DNA of 55,672 bases from Agathobaculum desmolans ATCC 43058 (GTDB taxonomy: Bacteria; Bacillota; Clostridia; Oscillospirales; Butyricicoccaceae): the NCBI RefSeq assembly GCF_000701665.1, contig NZ_JNJN01000012.1, forward strand, positions 1 to 55,672, written 5' to 3'. The notes beneath the pieces are model-generated. The model worked only from the letters and a program-made list of their open reading frames with translations. It did not search any database and had not been told where the DNA came from. Made by a program: the position numbers and the translations under genes. Positions 7,326 to 17,030 of this stretch are shown here, in pieces. Position 1 is the stretch's first letter, and every line of letters begins with the position of its first letter.

Positions 7326-8200
7326 TCTCATTTGATGCACTGCCGGGCAATGCCGCGCTGAAAACCAGCCTGCGTCATGCGCTGGCAGACCGCTTTCCGC
7401 AAGCTGTTCTGCTCACCGGGGATGACAGCGCCGGTTTGCAGCCGCTTGCCCTTGTTCTGGCTGCGGGCATCCTGTGTGAAAGTGCGGGTTCCCGCCCATG
7501 CGGGAGCTGCCTGTCCTGCCGCAAGGTCAGCGAAGCAGTCCATCCTGACCTGACCGTGGTGGACGAGGGCGAAAACGAACTGAAGGTGGATCTGGCACGC
7601 CGTATCAAAGCGGAAAACGCCATTATCCCGAACGACGGCGCCCGCCGTGTGACCGTGATCCATCACGCGCACAACCTCAATCCCATGGCGCAGAATGCCC
7701 TGCTGAAGGAGCTGGAGGAACCGCCTTCCTATGCGTTTTTTGTGCTGACCACCGAACAGCCGGATGCACTGCTGCAAACCGTGCGGTCGCGCTGCACCCG
7801 GTTTGCGCTCGAACCGCCGCAGGCTGCGGTATCAGATGAACAGGCTGTTGCCTTGCTCGGCCCTTTTCTGTCCGCCGTAGCGGAACAGCGTGAAGACCGC
7901 ATGATGCTCGCCGCACTGGCGATGGAAAAAACGCCGCGCCGGGCGCTGCTCGGCGTACTTGGCGTGCTGCAAACCGCCCTGCGGGATGCCATCTTTGCGG
8001 CAAATCACCTGTCCCGGCCGCCGCTGCTGCCCGCACTGCAGCAGCAGACGCAGGCGCTCGCCCGCACGGTCAGTGCGGAACGGCTGCTCGCGGTTTACGA
8101 CTGGATCGGCGTGCTGTCCGACCGGGTCGCACGCAACGCGGCTTCCGCCGCTGTAACCTGCTCGCTGACAAGCGATGTATACCAGCTTTGCTTTTTATAA
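7322..8200 (+). CDS. holB: DNA polymerase III delta-prime subunit
   Basis: This is a subunit of the clamp loader that places the DnaN ring at primer ends. The 292-residue protein has a degenerate Walker A (LTGDDSAGLQPLA), so it should not hydrolyse ATP, as is usual for delta-prime. A zinc-type cluster (CGSCLSC, about 60-66) and the sensor motif ALLKELEEPPSYAFFVL (about 119-135) followed by SRC complete the AAA+ module. The GTG start at 7322 overlaps the darA stop in a GTGA junction, which decides the start. Confidence 0.93.
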   Translation: MISFDALPGNAALKTSLRHALADRFPQAVLLTGDDSAGLQPLALVLAAGILCESAGSRPCGSCLSCRKVSEAVHPDLTVVDEGENELKVDLARRIKAENAIIPNDGARRVTVIHHAHNLNPMAQNALLKELEEPPSYAFFVLTTEQPDALLQTVRSRCTRFALEPPQAAVSDEQAVALLGPFLSAVAEQREDRMMLAALAMEKTPRRALLGVLGVLQTALRDAIFAANHLSRPPLLPALQQQTQALARTVSAERLLAVYDWIGVLSDRVARNAASAAVTCSLTSDVYQLCFL

Positions 8201-8261
8201 CACACAGCGGGAAGCGGCACGCCGCTCTTCCGGATAAATTTCCCTTAGGGAGGATAAATGA

Positions 8262-9302
8262 TTGACGATGATTATCGGAGTCCGTTTCAAATCGAACGGA
8301 AAAATGTATTATTTTGACCCGCAGGAGCTGACCGTGTCCATCGGTGACGGTGTGATCGTGGAAACCGCGCGCGGGGTCGAATACGGCGAATGTGTACAGG
8401 GCAATACCGAGGTACCGGATCAGACCGTGGTGCAGCCGCTCAAACGGGTGATCCGTTTAGCGACTGAGGCCGACTGCAAAACGCTCGAACGCAACAAAAA
8501 ACGTGCAGACGAGGCGTTTATCATCTGCAAGCGCAAAATTGAAGAACGCGGGCTGGAAATGAATCTGGTTACTGCGGAATGCACCTTTGATATGAGCAAA
8601 ATGCTGTTTTATTTCACCGCGGACGGGCGCGTGGATTTCCGTGAGCTGGTCAAGGATCTGGCGGGGATCTTCCGCACACGCATCGAACTGCGCCAGATCG
8701 GCGTGCGCGATGAAGCCAAAATGATCGGCGGTCTGGGAAGCTGCGGCCGTGAGCTGTGCTGTTCCTCCTATCTGGAGGATTTCCATCCGGTCTCCATCAA
8801 TATGGCAAAAGATCAGAATTTGTCGCTCAACCCGGCTAAAATATCCGGTGTGTGCGGCCGTCTGATGTGCTGCCTGAAATATGAGCATGAAGCCTATGCC
8901 GAGCTGCAAAAGGTGACTCCAAAACAGGGCAGTGTAGTCGATACGCCCGAGGGACGCGGCAAGGTGATCTCCACCCAGATGCTGCGCGGCACCTGTAAAG
9001 TGCAGCTTGATGACAGCCCCGAGCATACGCTGACTGAATTCCAGTGCACGGACTGCTGCATGGTCAAGGGCGTGTGCCGCAACCGGCAGAATGCCGCTGC
9101 CATGGCAGAGGAACGCCGCCGTCGTGAAGAGCAGGGTGCTGGCGACGTACCGCAGCCGGTACAGCCCCCTGTGGAAACTGCTCCGCAGGAAGAAACCGAA
9201 GAAAGCGCACCTGCGCCGCGGCGGAGACGGCGCGGCGGCCGGCGCCGCCGCAAGCCCACCGAAGAAGGGACACCCGCACCGGTGGAAGCATCCGAAGAAT
9301 AA
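8262..9302 (+). CDS. ricT: PSP1-domain regulator RicT (YaaT) with basic C-terminal tail
   Basis: RicT belongs to the Y-complex that carries iron-sulfur clusters and influences RNase Y-dependent RNA processing and sporulation in B. subtilis. The 346-residue protein opens with IIGVRFKSNGKMYYFDP. It holds two cysteine groups, C161/C166/C167 in GSCGRELCCSS and C198/C203/C204 in VCGRLMCCLKYE. A low-complexity tail from about residue 275 is rich in Pro, Glu and Arg, including a run of basic residues; B. subtilis YaaT lacks this. The start may be TTG at 8262, 8 bases after GGGAGG, or ATG at 8268. The RNase Y partner gene is at 48964-50508. Confidence 0.92.
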   Translation: MTMIIGVRFKSNGKMYYFDPQELTVSIGDGVIVETARGVEYGECVQGNTEVPDQTVVQPLKRVIRLATEADCKTLERNKKRADEAFIICKRKIEERGLEMNLVTAECTFDMSKMLFYFTADGRVDFRELVKDLAGIFRTRIELRQIGVRDEAKMIGGLGSCGRELCCSSYLEDFHPVSINMAKDQNLSLNPAKISGVCGRLMCCLKYEHEAYAELQKVTPKQGSVVDTPEGRGKVISTQMLRGTCKVQLDDSPEHTLTEFQCTDCCMVKGVCRNRQNAAAMAEERRRREEQGAGDVPQPVQPPVETAPQEETEESAPAPRRRRRGGRRRRKPTEEGTPAPVEASEE

Positions 9303-9313
9303 CCGGCAAAAAC

Positions 9314-9346
9314 AAAGCTCCTGCATTCCCAAAATGCAGGAGCTTT
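9314..9346 (+). terminator. Terminator after ricT
   Basis: A 13-bp perfect stem (AAAGCTCCTGCAT paired with its complement) ends in CTTTT. It is symmetric enough to work in both directions. Confidence 0.8.
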
Positions 9347-9386
9347 TCATATGCTAAGTGATAACACAAAACGGTTCCTATCAATA

Positions 9387-9419
9387 AAAATCCCGTCTGC
9401 CAATGACAGACGGGATTTT
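9387..9419 (-). terminator. Terminator downstream of tRNA-Thr
   Basis: A 13-bp stem AAAATCCCGTCTG/CAGACGGGATTTT lies three bases past the tRNA 3' end. It is followed on the minus strand by a T-run (TTTTTATTG). Confidence 0.8.
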
Positions 9420-9421
9420 GG

Positions 9422-9494
9422 AGCTTGCGGCCGGACTCGAACCGGCGACCTGCGCATTACGAATGCGCTGCTCTACCAACTGAGCCACGCAAGC
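9422..9494 (-). tRNA. tRNA-Thr, anticodon CGU
   Basis: The 73-nt gene folds as a standard cloverleaf. The acceptor stem GCTTGCG/CGCAAGC has discriminator U, the D arm reads GCTCAGTTGGTAGAGC, the anticodon stem is GCGCA/TGCGC with loop TTCGTAA, and the T arm holds GGTTCGAGTCC. The anticodon CGU reads the Thr codon ACG. CCA is not encoded. It lies alone on the minus strand between ricT and rpsF, with its own terminator. A second partial copy of its 5' half lies upstream at 9604-9628. Confidence 0.96.
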
Positions 9495-9603
9495 AGACGA
9501 TATTGAATTGATTGGAAAATGCTGCATGCCTGCGTTTTGCGGGCGCGGCGCTGCTACACTCATCTGATCCGCGCACGGCGCGGGAATAAGGTCAGCGGCC
9601 TAC

Positions 9604-9628
9604 GGGCTACCAACGGAGCCACGCAAGC
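9604..9628 (-). pseudogene. Relic of a tRNA-Thr 5' half
   Basis: This stretch matches 9470-9494 of the tRNA-Thr gene at 22 of 25 positions. It covers the 5' acceptor strand (GCTTGCG) and the D arm, and then loses similarity. No anticodon or T arm follows, so it is a broken duplicate about 134 bases upstream of the intact gene. Confidence 0.7.
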
Positions 9629-9697
9629 AAATTTATTGTCAGCTTTGTTATTGTATCACGTATTTAAGATTTAGTCAATCTTTTTTTCAATTTTTCC

Positions 9698-9725
9698 TTG
9701 ACTTTTTTCTATTGTTCGATATAAT
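9698..9725 (+). promoter_or_regulatory. Sigma-A promoter of rpsF-ssb-rpsR
   Basis: TTGACT at 9698-9703 and a consensus TATAAT at 9720-9725 are 16 bases apart. The roughly 60-base leader before rpsF could carry the S6:S18 autoregulatory RNA known in many bacteria, but I cannot recognise its motif. Confidence 0.85.
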
Positions 9726-9789
9726 AGTAAGGTATCCTTGCTCACATCAAGGGATGTGGGCCAAAAGTCCAAAAGGAGGTGCGAAAGTT

Positions 9790-10086
9790 ATGGCAAAGAT
9801 CACTGGTAAGTACGAGACGATCTTCATTGTCAACCCCACGCTGGAAGAGGCAGCGGCTACCGCTGTTCAGGACAAGTTCAAGTCCCTCATCGAGGAGAAC
9901 GGCACGAACGTAGAGGTTGAGGACTGGGGCAAGCGCCGCATGGCGTACCCGATCGAGGATCAGGCGGAAGGCGTTTACACGCTGGTCCGTTTCGAGTCCA
10001 AGCCCGAGTTCCCGGCTGAGCTGGACCGTATCTACAAGATCACGGACGGCATCATGCGTTCTATCATCGTCTGCCTGGATGACTAA
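9790..10086 (+). CDS. rpsF: 30S ribosomal protein S6
   Basis: S6 binds the central domain of 16S rRNA as a heterodimer with S18. The 98-residue product begins MAKITGKYETIFIVNPTLEE, with the typical ferredoxin-like fold sequence and WGKRRMAYPIEDQAEGVY in the middle. The frame is open further upstream, but the ATG at 9790 has a perfect AAAAGGAGGTG site and matches family length. It is first in rpsF-ssb-rpsR, with only 14 bases to ssb. Confidence 0.97.
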   Translation: MAKITGKYETIFIVNPTLEEAAATAVQDKFKSLIEENGTNVEVEDWGKRRMAYPIEDQAEGVYTLVRFESKPEFPAELDRIYKITDGIMRSIIVCLDD

Positions 10087-10100
10087 GGCGGTGAACTAAA

Positions 10101-10592
10101 ATGCTCAACAAGGCTATTCTGATGGGTCGTTTGACCCGCGATCCCGAGCTGCGCCACACGCAATCCAACATGGCTGTGTGCTCGTTCCGCCTTGCGATCG
10201 ACCGCGACCGCAAAGGCCCGAACGGCGAACGCCAGACCGACTTCATTGACTGCGTCGCATGGGGCCGTCAGGCGGAATTCGTTGCACAGTGGTTTGCAAA
10301 AGGCGTAATGGCGATCGTCGTAGGCCGTGTACAGTCCCGCCAGTGGCAGGATCAAAACGGCAACAACCGTACGGCCATCGAAGTGAACTGCGATGAAGTT
10401 TCCTTCGGTGAAACCAAAAAGTCCCGCGAGTCCAATGCAGGCTACGCAGGCGGCGGTTACGGCGGTTATGATAATGGATCGCAGATGCGGCCCGAGCCTG
10501 CCGCGTCTCAGGTTACTCCCGCATTCGATCTGCCCGTTGGCGATTCGGATTTTCAGGAGCTGGCTGATGACGACGGCGATGTCCCATTCTAA
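10101..10592 (+). CDS. ssb: Single-stranded DNA-binding protein
   Basis: SSB coats single-stranded DNA during replication and repair. The 163-residue protein has the OB-fold start MLNKAILMGRLTRDPELRHT and FIDCVAWGRQAEFVAQWF. A Gly-rich flexible region (about 115-130) is followed by the acidic tip DDDGDVPF, which recruits partner proteins. It is embedded between the S6 and S18 genes, the usual Bacillota arrangement. Confidence 0.97.
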   Translation: MLNKAILMGRLTRDPELRHTQSNMAVCSFRLAIDRDRKGPNGERQTDFIDCVAWGRQAEFVAQWFAKGVMAIVVGRVQSRQWQDQNGNNRTAIEVNCDEVSFGETKKSRESNAGYAGGGYGGYDNGSQMRPEPAASQVTPAFDLPVGDSDFQELADDDGDVPF

Positions 10593-10613
10593 CAAAGAGG
10601 AGGTTACGCGACA

Positions 10614-10886
10614 ATGGAAGAAACCAAGAAGGAATTCACGCCCCGTCCGGAGCGTGCAGAGCGCCCGCAGCGCGGCCGTCGCCGCCGCAAGGTTTGCGCT
10701 TTCTGTGTTGATAAAGTCGAGCACGTTGACTATAAGGATGCTGGCAAGCTCCGCAAGTATATGTCTGAGCGCGGCAAGATCCTGCCCCGCCGTATGACCG
10801 GTACCTGCGCGCATCATCAGCGTCAGCTGACTGAGGCGATCAAGCGTGCCCGTCACATTGCTCTGCTGCCCTATACCGCAGAGTAA
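10614..10886 (+). CDS. rpsR: 30S ribosomal protein S18
   Basis: S18 pairs with S6 on the ribosomal platform. The 90-residue protein has a charged N-terminal extension followed by the family core [17 protein letters not shown], the RNA-binding [17 protein letters not shown], and [13 protein letters not shown]. Two cysteines in CAFC hint at a zinc-type site, as in some S18 forms. It ends the operon and is followed by a strong terminator. Confidence 0.97.
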   Translation: MEETKKEFTPRPERAERPQRGRRRRKVCAFCVDKVEHVDYKDAGKLRKYMSERGKILPRRMTGTCAHHQRQLTEAIKRARHIALLPYTAE

Positions 10887-10911
10887 TTCGTTTTCGTTTT
10901 ATAAAGGATAC

Positions 10912-10949
10912 AAAAAGACCGTTTTCCATCGGAAAGTGGTCTTTTTTTT
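10912..10949 (+). terminator. Terminator of the rpsF-ssb-rpsR operon
   Basis: AAAAAGACC pairs with GGTCTTTTT around an inner TTTTCC/GGAAA stem, followed by eight T residues. Confidence 0.9.
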
Positions 10950-11029
10950 CATTTACTCGGTGTATTTTTCTATGCAGATGATTTTTTCTTACAGAAAGCG
11001 TATAATTCCTCATATAAGATGGTTTGCCG

Positions 11030-11490
11030 TCGGCGGGCGGGATTTCGCCGCCTGCGGGCGGCGGGAACGGTACCGCACGCGCGGCGGGCGCACAAGAGGG
11101 GAAATTCCCCTCTTGTGAATCACCCCTTTGATTGCTCGGACGGCGCACGCTTTGCTACCGCAAAGCTCCGCTGACCGGGACCGCTGCGAAAAATACGGGA
11201 GTGTTGCGGGAGGCCGGTGCGCATAGCAGCTCGGGAGAGAAGGATTTCTTAGATCGGTGCACTCTTTCTCCCCTTGGGGTGCGGAAAGGCAGGCTTTCTT
11301 TTGTTCGGTAAACGGGTTGAAGCTGTTTGGCGTTACCCGGCTTTACGCGCGCAGCGCGTCCTGAAGGAAGGGGAGGAGATTGACAAGAGGAGGGGGAACA
11401 TGGGGTTCCCCCTCCTCTTGCCCGCCCGCGCCGCGCAGGCGCAGCGCATCCCGCCCGCCGCAGCGGGCGAAATCCCCCGTGCACCGGGGA
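11030..11490. repeat. GC-rich element with inverted arms in the rpsR-gyrA gap
   Basis: This gene-free stretch has a left arm (about 11030-11118) and a right arm (about 11383-11490) that are inverted relatives. Each holds GGATTTCGCC, a GC-rich run containing GCGCGGCG, CAAGAGG and a closing palindrome (11092-11117 and 11383-11420, arms CAAGAGG.. and ..CCTCTTG). About 264 bases separate the arms, with no believable reading frame. It looks like a non-autonomous inserted element or a large structured region; I do not recognise it. Confidence 0.5.
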
Positions 11491-11547
11491 GTGGGCATTT
11501 TCTGAAAAATGGATGCCGCCAATATCCTGTATTTTTGCAATAAAAAA

Positions 11548-11577
11548 GAAAAGTCAGGCAATCATACCTGACTTTTC
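11548..11577 (-). terminator. Terminator of gyrA
   Basis: GAAAAGTCAGG pairs with CCTGACTTTTC. On the minus strand the stem is followed by TTTTTTATTG. The stem core AAAAGTCAGGCA also appears at the IS3 ends. Confidence 0.85.
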
Positions 11578-11599
11578 TCATATTTAAGAAAATACGGTT

Positions 11600-14152
11600 T
11601 TATTCCGCTTCGCCGGCTTCAGACCCTTCCTCCGAAGGCTCCTCTTCCTCCTTGCTCGTGCGGGCAACCGAGATGACCTTCACGTCTTCTCCCGTGCGCA
11701 TCACGATAACACCCTGCGACCCTCTGCCGCATTCGCGGATCTCTTCACAGCCGGTGCGGATGATCACACCGTCATCCGTAATGATCATCACATCATTTTC
11801 GTTATCCACCACGGCTATACCGGCTACTAGACCGGTTTTATCCGTCAGGTTATGCAGCATCATGCCGCCGCCGCCGCGGTGATGAATGGTGAATTCCTCC
11901 ACCGGGGTACGCTTGCCGAAACCGTTTTCCGTAATGGAGAGCACATATGCGCCCTTACGTGCCCGACCCGCACCGATGACATAATCGCCCTCGTTCAGAC
12001 GGATGCCGCGCACACCGGTTGCGGTGCGGCCCATTGCACGGACTTCGTTCTCATCAAAGCAGATCGCACGGCCTTCATGCGTAGCGATCAGAATATTCTG
12101 TTCGCCATCGGTCAGGCGGACATCCACCAGCGCATCATCTTCGTTGAGGTTCAGCGCACGCAGACCCGCACGGCGGATATTCTGCAGATCGGAAAGCACC
12201 ACACGCTTGGCAATGCCCTGTCTGGTGACAAAGAACAGGAACTTATCATCCGCAAATTCCTGAATGGGGAACATCGCCGTAATTTTTTCGTCGCTCTCCA
12301 GCTCCAGCAGGTTTACAATGTTCATGCCCTTGGCCGACCGCCCGGTTTCCGGGATCTGATAGCCCTTAAGCTTATACACCTTGCCGCGGTCGGAGAAGAA
12401 CAGGATGGTATCATGCGTAGAAGCGGTGAAAATATCCTTGGCAAAGTCCTCCTCACGGGTGGACATAGCCGAAATGCCGCGTCCGCCGCGCCGCTGCGCA
12501 CGATAAACCGAGGTCGGCTGACGTTTGATATAACCGAAATGGGTGAGCGTATACGCACATTCCTGCTGTTCGATCAGATCCTCAATATCGATCTCATCCG
12601 CCACATTGGCAATTTCGGTATGCCGTTCATCGCCGTATTTCTGTTTGATCTCCTGCAATTCCTGTTTCACAACGCCCAGAATATGCGCGTCGCTCGACAA
12701 AATCTCTTCAAAGCCGAGGATTTTATGCTCCAGCTCCTGATATTCGTCATTGATTTTTTCCTGCTCCAAACCGGACAGGCGACCCAGACGCATATCGACG
12801 ATTGCCTGCGCCTGCGGCTCATCCAGATGGAACTCGAAATGCTCCGAACCATCCACAATGCCGAGCAGCGCGATCTGATCGATCCAGAACGGCTCAGCCA
12901 TCAAATTTTCCTTGGCATCGGCTTCGTTCTTGGACGCGCGGATAATGGCAATAATGCGGTCAATATTATCGGTTGCAACCTTAAGACCTTCGAGAATGTG
13001 GGCGCGGTCGCGTGCTTTTTTCAGATCGAAGCGCGTGCGGCGCTCGACCACATCCTTCTGGAATGCGATGTACTGGTCGATGATCTGTCGCAGTGTCAGC
13101 ACACGCGGCTGTAATTTGCCCTGCGTACCGGTCGGCACCAGCGCAATATGGATCATCGAAATGGTATCTTCCAACTGGGTATAGGTGAACAACTGGTTCA
13201 GAATGACCTGCGCGTTGGCGTCGCGGCGGATATCGACCACGATCTGCATCCCTTCGCGCGAAGAGTGATCCTGAATATTGGTGATGCCGTCCACGCGCTT
13301 ATCCTTGACCAATCCCGCCATGGACTCGACCAGACGTGCCTTGTTGACCATATAGGGGATCTCGGTGATCAAAATCTGGCTTTTCCCGTTCGGCAGTTCG
13401 ACGATCTCTGTCTTGGCACGCACCTTGATCTTGCCGCGGCCGGTCGCATAGGCAGCGCGGATACCGCTGCGGCCCATGATCACACCGCCGGTCGGGAAAT
13501 CCGGCCCCTTGATAAACTGGCAGATCTCATCCATTTCGGCTTCCGGGTTATCGATCACATAACAGATGCCGTCGATCACCTCGGTCAGGTTATGGGGCGG
13601 GATATTGGTCGCCATACCGACCGCAATACCCGACGAGCCGTTGACCAGCAGATTGGGGAAACGGGAGGGAAGCACCAGCGGCTCCTGCCGTTCTTCATCG
13701 AAGTTCGGGCCGAAATCCACCGTGTTTTTCTTGATATCCGCCAGCATGTAGTTGGAGATCTTCGCCATGCGGGCTTCGGTATAACGGTAAGCCGCCGGGG
13801 GATCGCCGTCCACCGAGCCGAAGTTGCCATGGCCGTCGATCAGCGGATAATGCAGCGAAAACGGCTGCGCCATACGCACCAGCGCATCATATACCGATGC
13901 GTCGCCGTGCGGATGATACCGGCCGAGCACATTACCGACCGTGGTTGCGGACTTGCGGTACGGCTTATCCGAGGTCAGGCCGTCCTCGTACATCGCATAC
14001 AGGATGCGGCGATGAACCGGCTTCAGGCCGTCGCGCACATCGGGCAGCGCACGGCCGACGATTACGCTCATTGCATAATCGATATAGCTCTTTTTCATCT
14101 CGCGTTCGAGATCGACCTGTAAAATATTTTGCTGTTCGTATTCTTGACTCAT
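11600..14152 (-). CDS. gyrA: DNA gyrase subunit A
   Basis: GyrA forms the A2B2 gyrase that introduces negative supercoils ahead of forks. The 850-residue protein begins [20 protein letters not shown]. It has the breakage-reunion domain with the catalytic Tyr at about 124 ([10 protein letters not shown]), the coiled-coil arm, and a C-terminal pinwheel with the gyrase-specific box QRRGGRG (about residue 548). In the quinolone-determining region [11 protein letters not shown], the position equal to E. coli Ser83 is Ala (A85), while Asp (D89) is kept. The start at 14150-14152 has GGAGGCAGGGA before it, which rules out the upstream ATGs. gyrB lies upstream in the same direction. Confidence 0.96.
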   Translation of the reverse strand: MSQEYEQQNILQVDLEREMKKSYIDYAMSVIVGRALPDVRDGLKPVHRRILYAMYEDGLTSDKPYRKSATTVGNVLGRYHPHGDASVYDALVRMAQPFSLHYPLIDGHGNFGSVDGDPPAAYRYTEARMAKISNYMLADIKKNTVDFGPNFDEERQEPLVLPSRFPNLLVNGSSGIAVGMATNIPPHNLTEVIDGICYVIDNPEAEMDEICQFIKGPDFPTGGVIMGRSGIRAAYATGRGKIKVRAKTEIVELPNGKSQILITEIPYMVNKARLVESMAGLVKDKRVDGITNIQDHSSREGMQIVVDIRRDANAQVILNQLFTYTQLEDTISMIHIALVPTGTQGKLQPRVLTLRQIIDQYIAFQKDVVERRTRFDLKKARDRAHILEGLKVATDNIDRIIAIIRASKNEADAKENLMAEPFWIDQIALLGIVDGSEHFEFHLDEPQAQAIVDMRLGRLSGLEQEKINDEYQELEHKILGFEEILSSDAHILGVVKQELQEIKQKYGDERHTEIANVADEIDIEDLIEQQECAYTLTHFGYIKRQPTSVYRAQRRGGRGISAMSTREEDFAKDIFTASTHDTILFFSDRGKVYKLKGYQIPETGRSAKGMNIVNLLELESDEKITAMFPIQEFADDKFLFFVTRQGIAKRVVLSDLQNIRRAGLRALNLNEDDALVDVRLTDGEQNILIATHEGRAICFDENEVRAMGRTATGVRGIRLNEGDYVIGAGRARKGAYVLSITENGFGKRTPVEEFTIHHRGGGGMMLHNLTDKTGLVAGIAVVDNENDVMIITDDGVIIRTGCEEIRECGRGSQGVIVMRTGEDVKVISVARTSKEEEEPSEEGSEAGEAE

Positions 14153-14183
14153 TCCCTGCCTCCAAATGGTGCACTTTTCCATT

Positions 14184-14296
14184 GTCATTCTGAGAAGGCC
14201 AAAGGCCGCCGAAGAATCTCGCGCTTGCGCGTTCCGTTTTGCTGCCTTTTAACAGCAGCGCGCAAGCGCGAGATCCTTCGCTGCGCTCAGGATGAC
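14184..14296. repeat. Palindromic intergenic repeat of the GTCATTCTGAG type
   Basis: The left arm begins GTCATTCTGAG and runs to GAATCTCGCGCTTGCGC. The right arm is its inverse, from GCGCAAGCGCGAGAT to CTCAGGATGAC. The arms enclose about 27 bases, and a small GGCCAAAGGCC hairpin lies inside the left arm. Units of this type are, as far as I recall, widespread in gut Firmicutes genomes. This one lies directly behind the GIY-YIG gene and before gyrA. Confidence 0.75.
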
Positions 14297-14309
14297 GATC
14301 GAAAAGTAT

Positions 14310-14600
14310 CTACTGTATGATATCAGGATACAGATCACGCCAGGTCGGATTCATTTGCCGGATCAGCTCCAGCTTCTTTTTTCTCGTCCAACCCTTGATC
14401 TGTTTTTCGCGTGCAATGGCTGCATATACATCGGTCGTTTGTTCATAATAAAGCAAACGATCAACCTGATATCGCGCTGTAAAGCCTGTTATAATATGCG
14501 ATTTATGCTCCTGCATTCGACGTATCAGATTATTGGTAACACCAACATACAATACATGATGATTTTTATTCGTCAATACATAAACATAATAATACTGCAT
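14310..14600 (-). CDS. Small GIY-YIG nuclease-domain protein
   Basis: The 96-residue protein is a stand-alone GIY-YIG domain of the YhbQ/UPF0213 kind. It has YYVYVLTN and LYVGVTNNL, which stand for the GIY and YIG strands, with the following Arg (LIRRMQEHK), Tyr (ARYQVDRLLYYE) and catalytic-type Glu (AIAREKQIKGW). The end NPTWRDLYPDII is typical of the family. Its ATG immediately follows the gyrB stop (TAA then ATG) with no clear ribosome binding site, so translation is likely coupled to gyrB. Cellular function is unknown; repair or structure-specific nicking is possible. Its place between gyrB and gyrA is unusual. Confidence 0.88.
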   Translation of the reverse strand: MQYYYVYVLTNKNHHVLYVGVTNNLIRRMQEHKSHIITGFTARYQVDRLLYYEQTTDVYAAIAREKQIKGWTRKKKLELIRQMNPTWRDLYPDIIQ

Positions 14601-16544
<1,944 letters not shown>

Positions 16545-16614
16545 TTATAAAATTTCCTTTCCAGAAACTCAATAGGCTTCAAAACGGGGCCTTCTACGCT
16601 GCTGTCTGCCATCC

Positions 16615-16875
16615 TCAAACGGCATAACCCTTTTCTGCCCGCCGCTGCAAGGCCTGCGGGGAAAGCTGGGTCAGGTACAGTGTTTCTCCGAGCGTATCCT
16701 CGCACAAAACTGCTGCGCGCGGCAGATCCTCGTACAGTTCGATGATCCGCCCTTCCTCCTGCAGCCGGGTGAGCAGACGCTGCGTCCGTTTGGACACGGT
16801 TGCCGTATCCATATCAAACACGCAGACAACCTGCTGCAGCGGTACGATATAATCCTGTCCCAAATGCAGATACAT
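16615..16875 (-). CDS. remB: RemB/YaaB-like regulatory protein
   Basis: The 86-residue protein begins MYLHLGQDYIVPLQQVVCVFD, the signature of the RemB (YaaB) family of the extracellular matrix regulators RemA/RemB. It lies between recF and gyrB exactly where yaaB lies in B. subtilis, which supports the call. The B. subtilis protein helps activate matrix genes; a role in Clostridia is not known. An in-frame ATG further upstream (16905) would add ten residues, but the start at 16873-16875 matches the family, with GGGGG at a usable distance. Confidence 0.85.
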   Translation of the reverse strand: MYLHLGQDYIVPLQQVVCVFDMDTATVSKRTQRLLTRLQEEGRIIELYEDLPRAAVLCEDTLGETLYLTQLSPQALQRRAEKGYAV

Positions 16876-16897
16876 CCAAAATCCCCCGGCGATTTTT

Positions 16898-16972
16898 ATG
16901 GACAATGGAAAATGGAGAACGGAGAATGAAGGTATAGCAACACGCCGTCATTCTCCACTTTCCATTGTCCAT
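16898..16972. repeat. Palindromic ATGGACAATGG repeat between recF and remB
   Basis: The left arm (16898-16929: ATGGACAATGGAAAATGG, then AGAACGGAGAATGA) is largely complementary to the right arm (16948-16972: TCATTCTCC..CCATTGTCCAT), with an 18-base loop. The same ATGGACAATGGAGAATG-type words recur at 28008-28115, 33711-33790 and 34316-34340. Confidence 0.75.
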
Positions 16973-17030
16973 TTTCAATTTATATTATACCACTTTTTTC
17001 ATTGTTTGTGTAGCAAAAACCTTGTCAAGG

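Noticed and set aside
7322-8200. Active ATPase in HolB
   Set aside because: The Walker A region lacks the GKT/GKS core, as is normal for delta-prime, so this is not an unusual loss.
9726-9789. An S6:S18-binding leader RNA before rpsF
   Set aside because: The leader has short complementary stretches, but I could not identify the diagnostic motif, so I did not list it as a feature.
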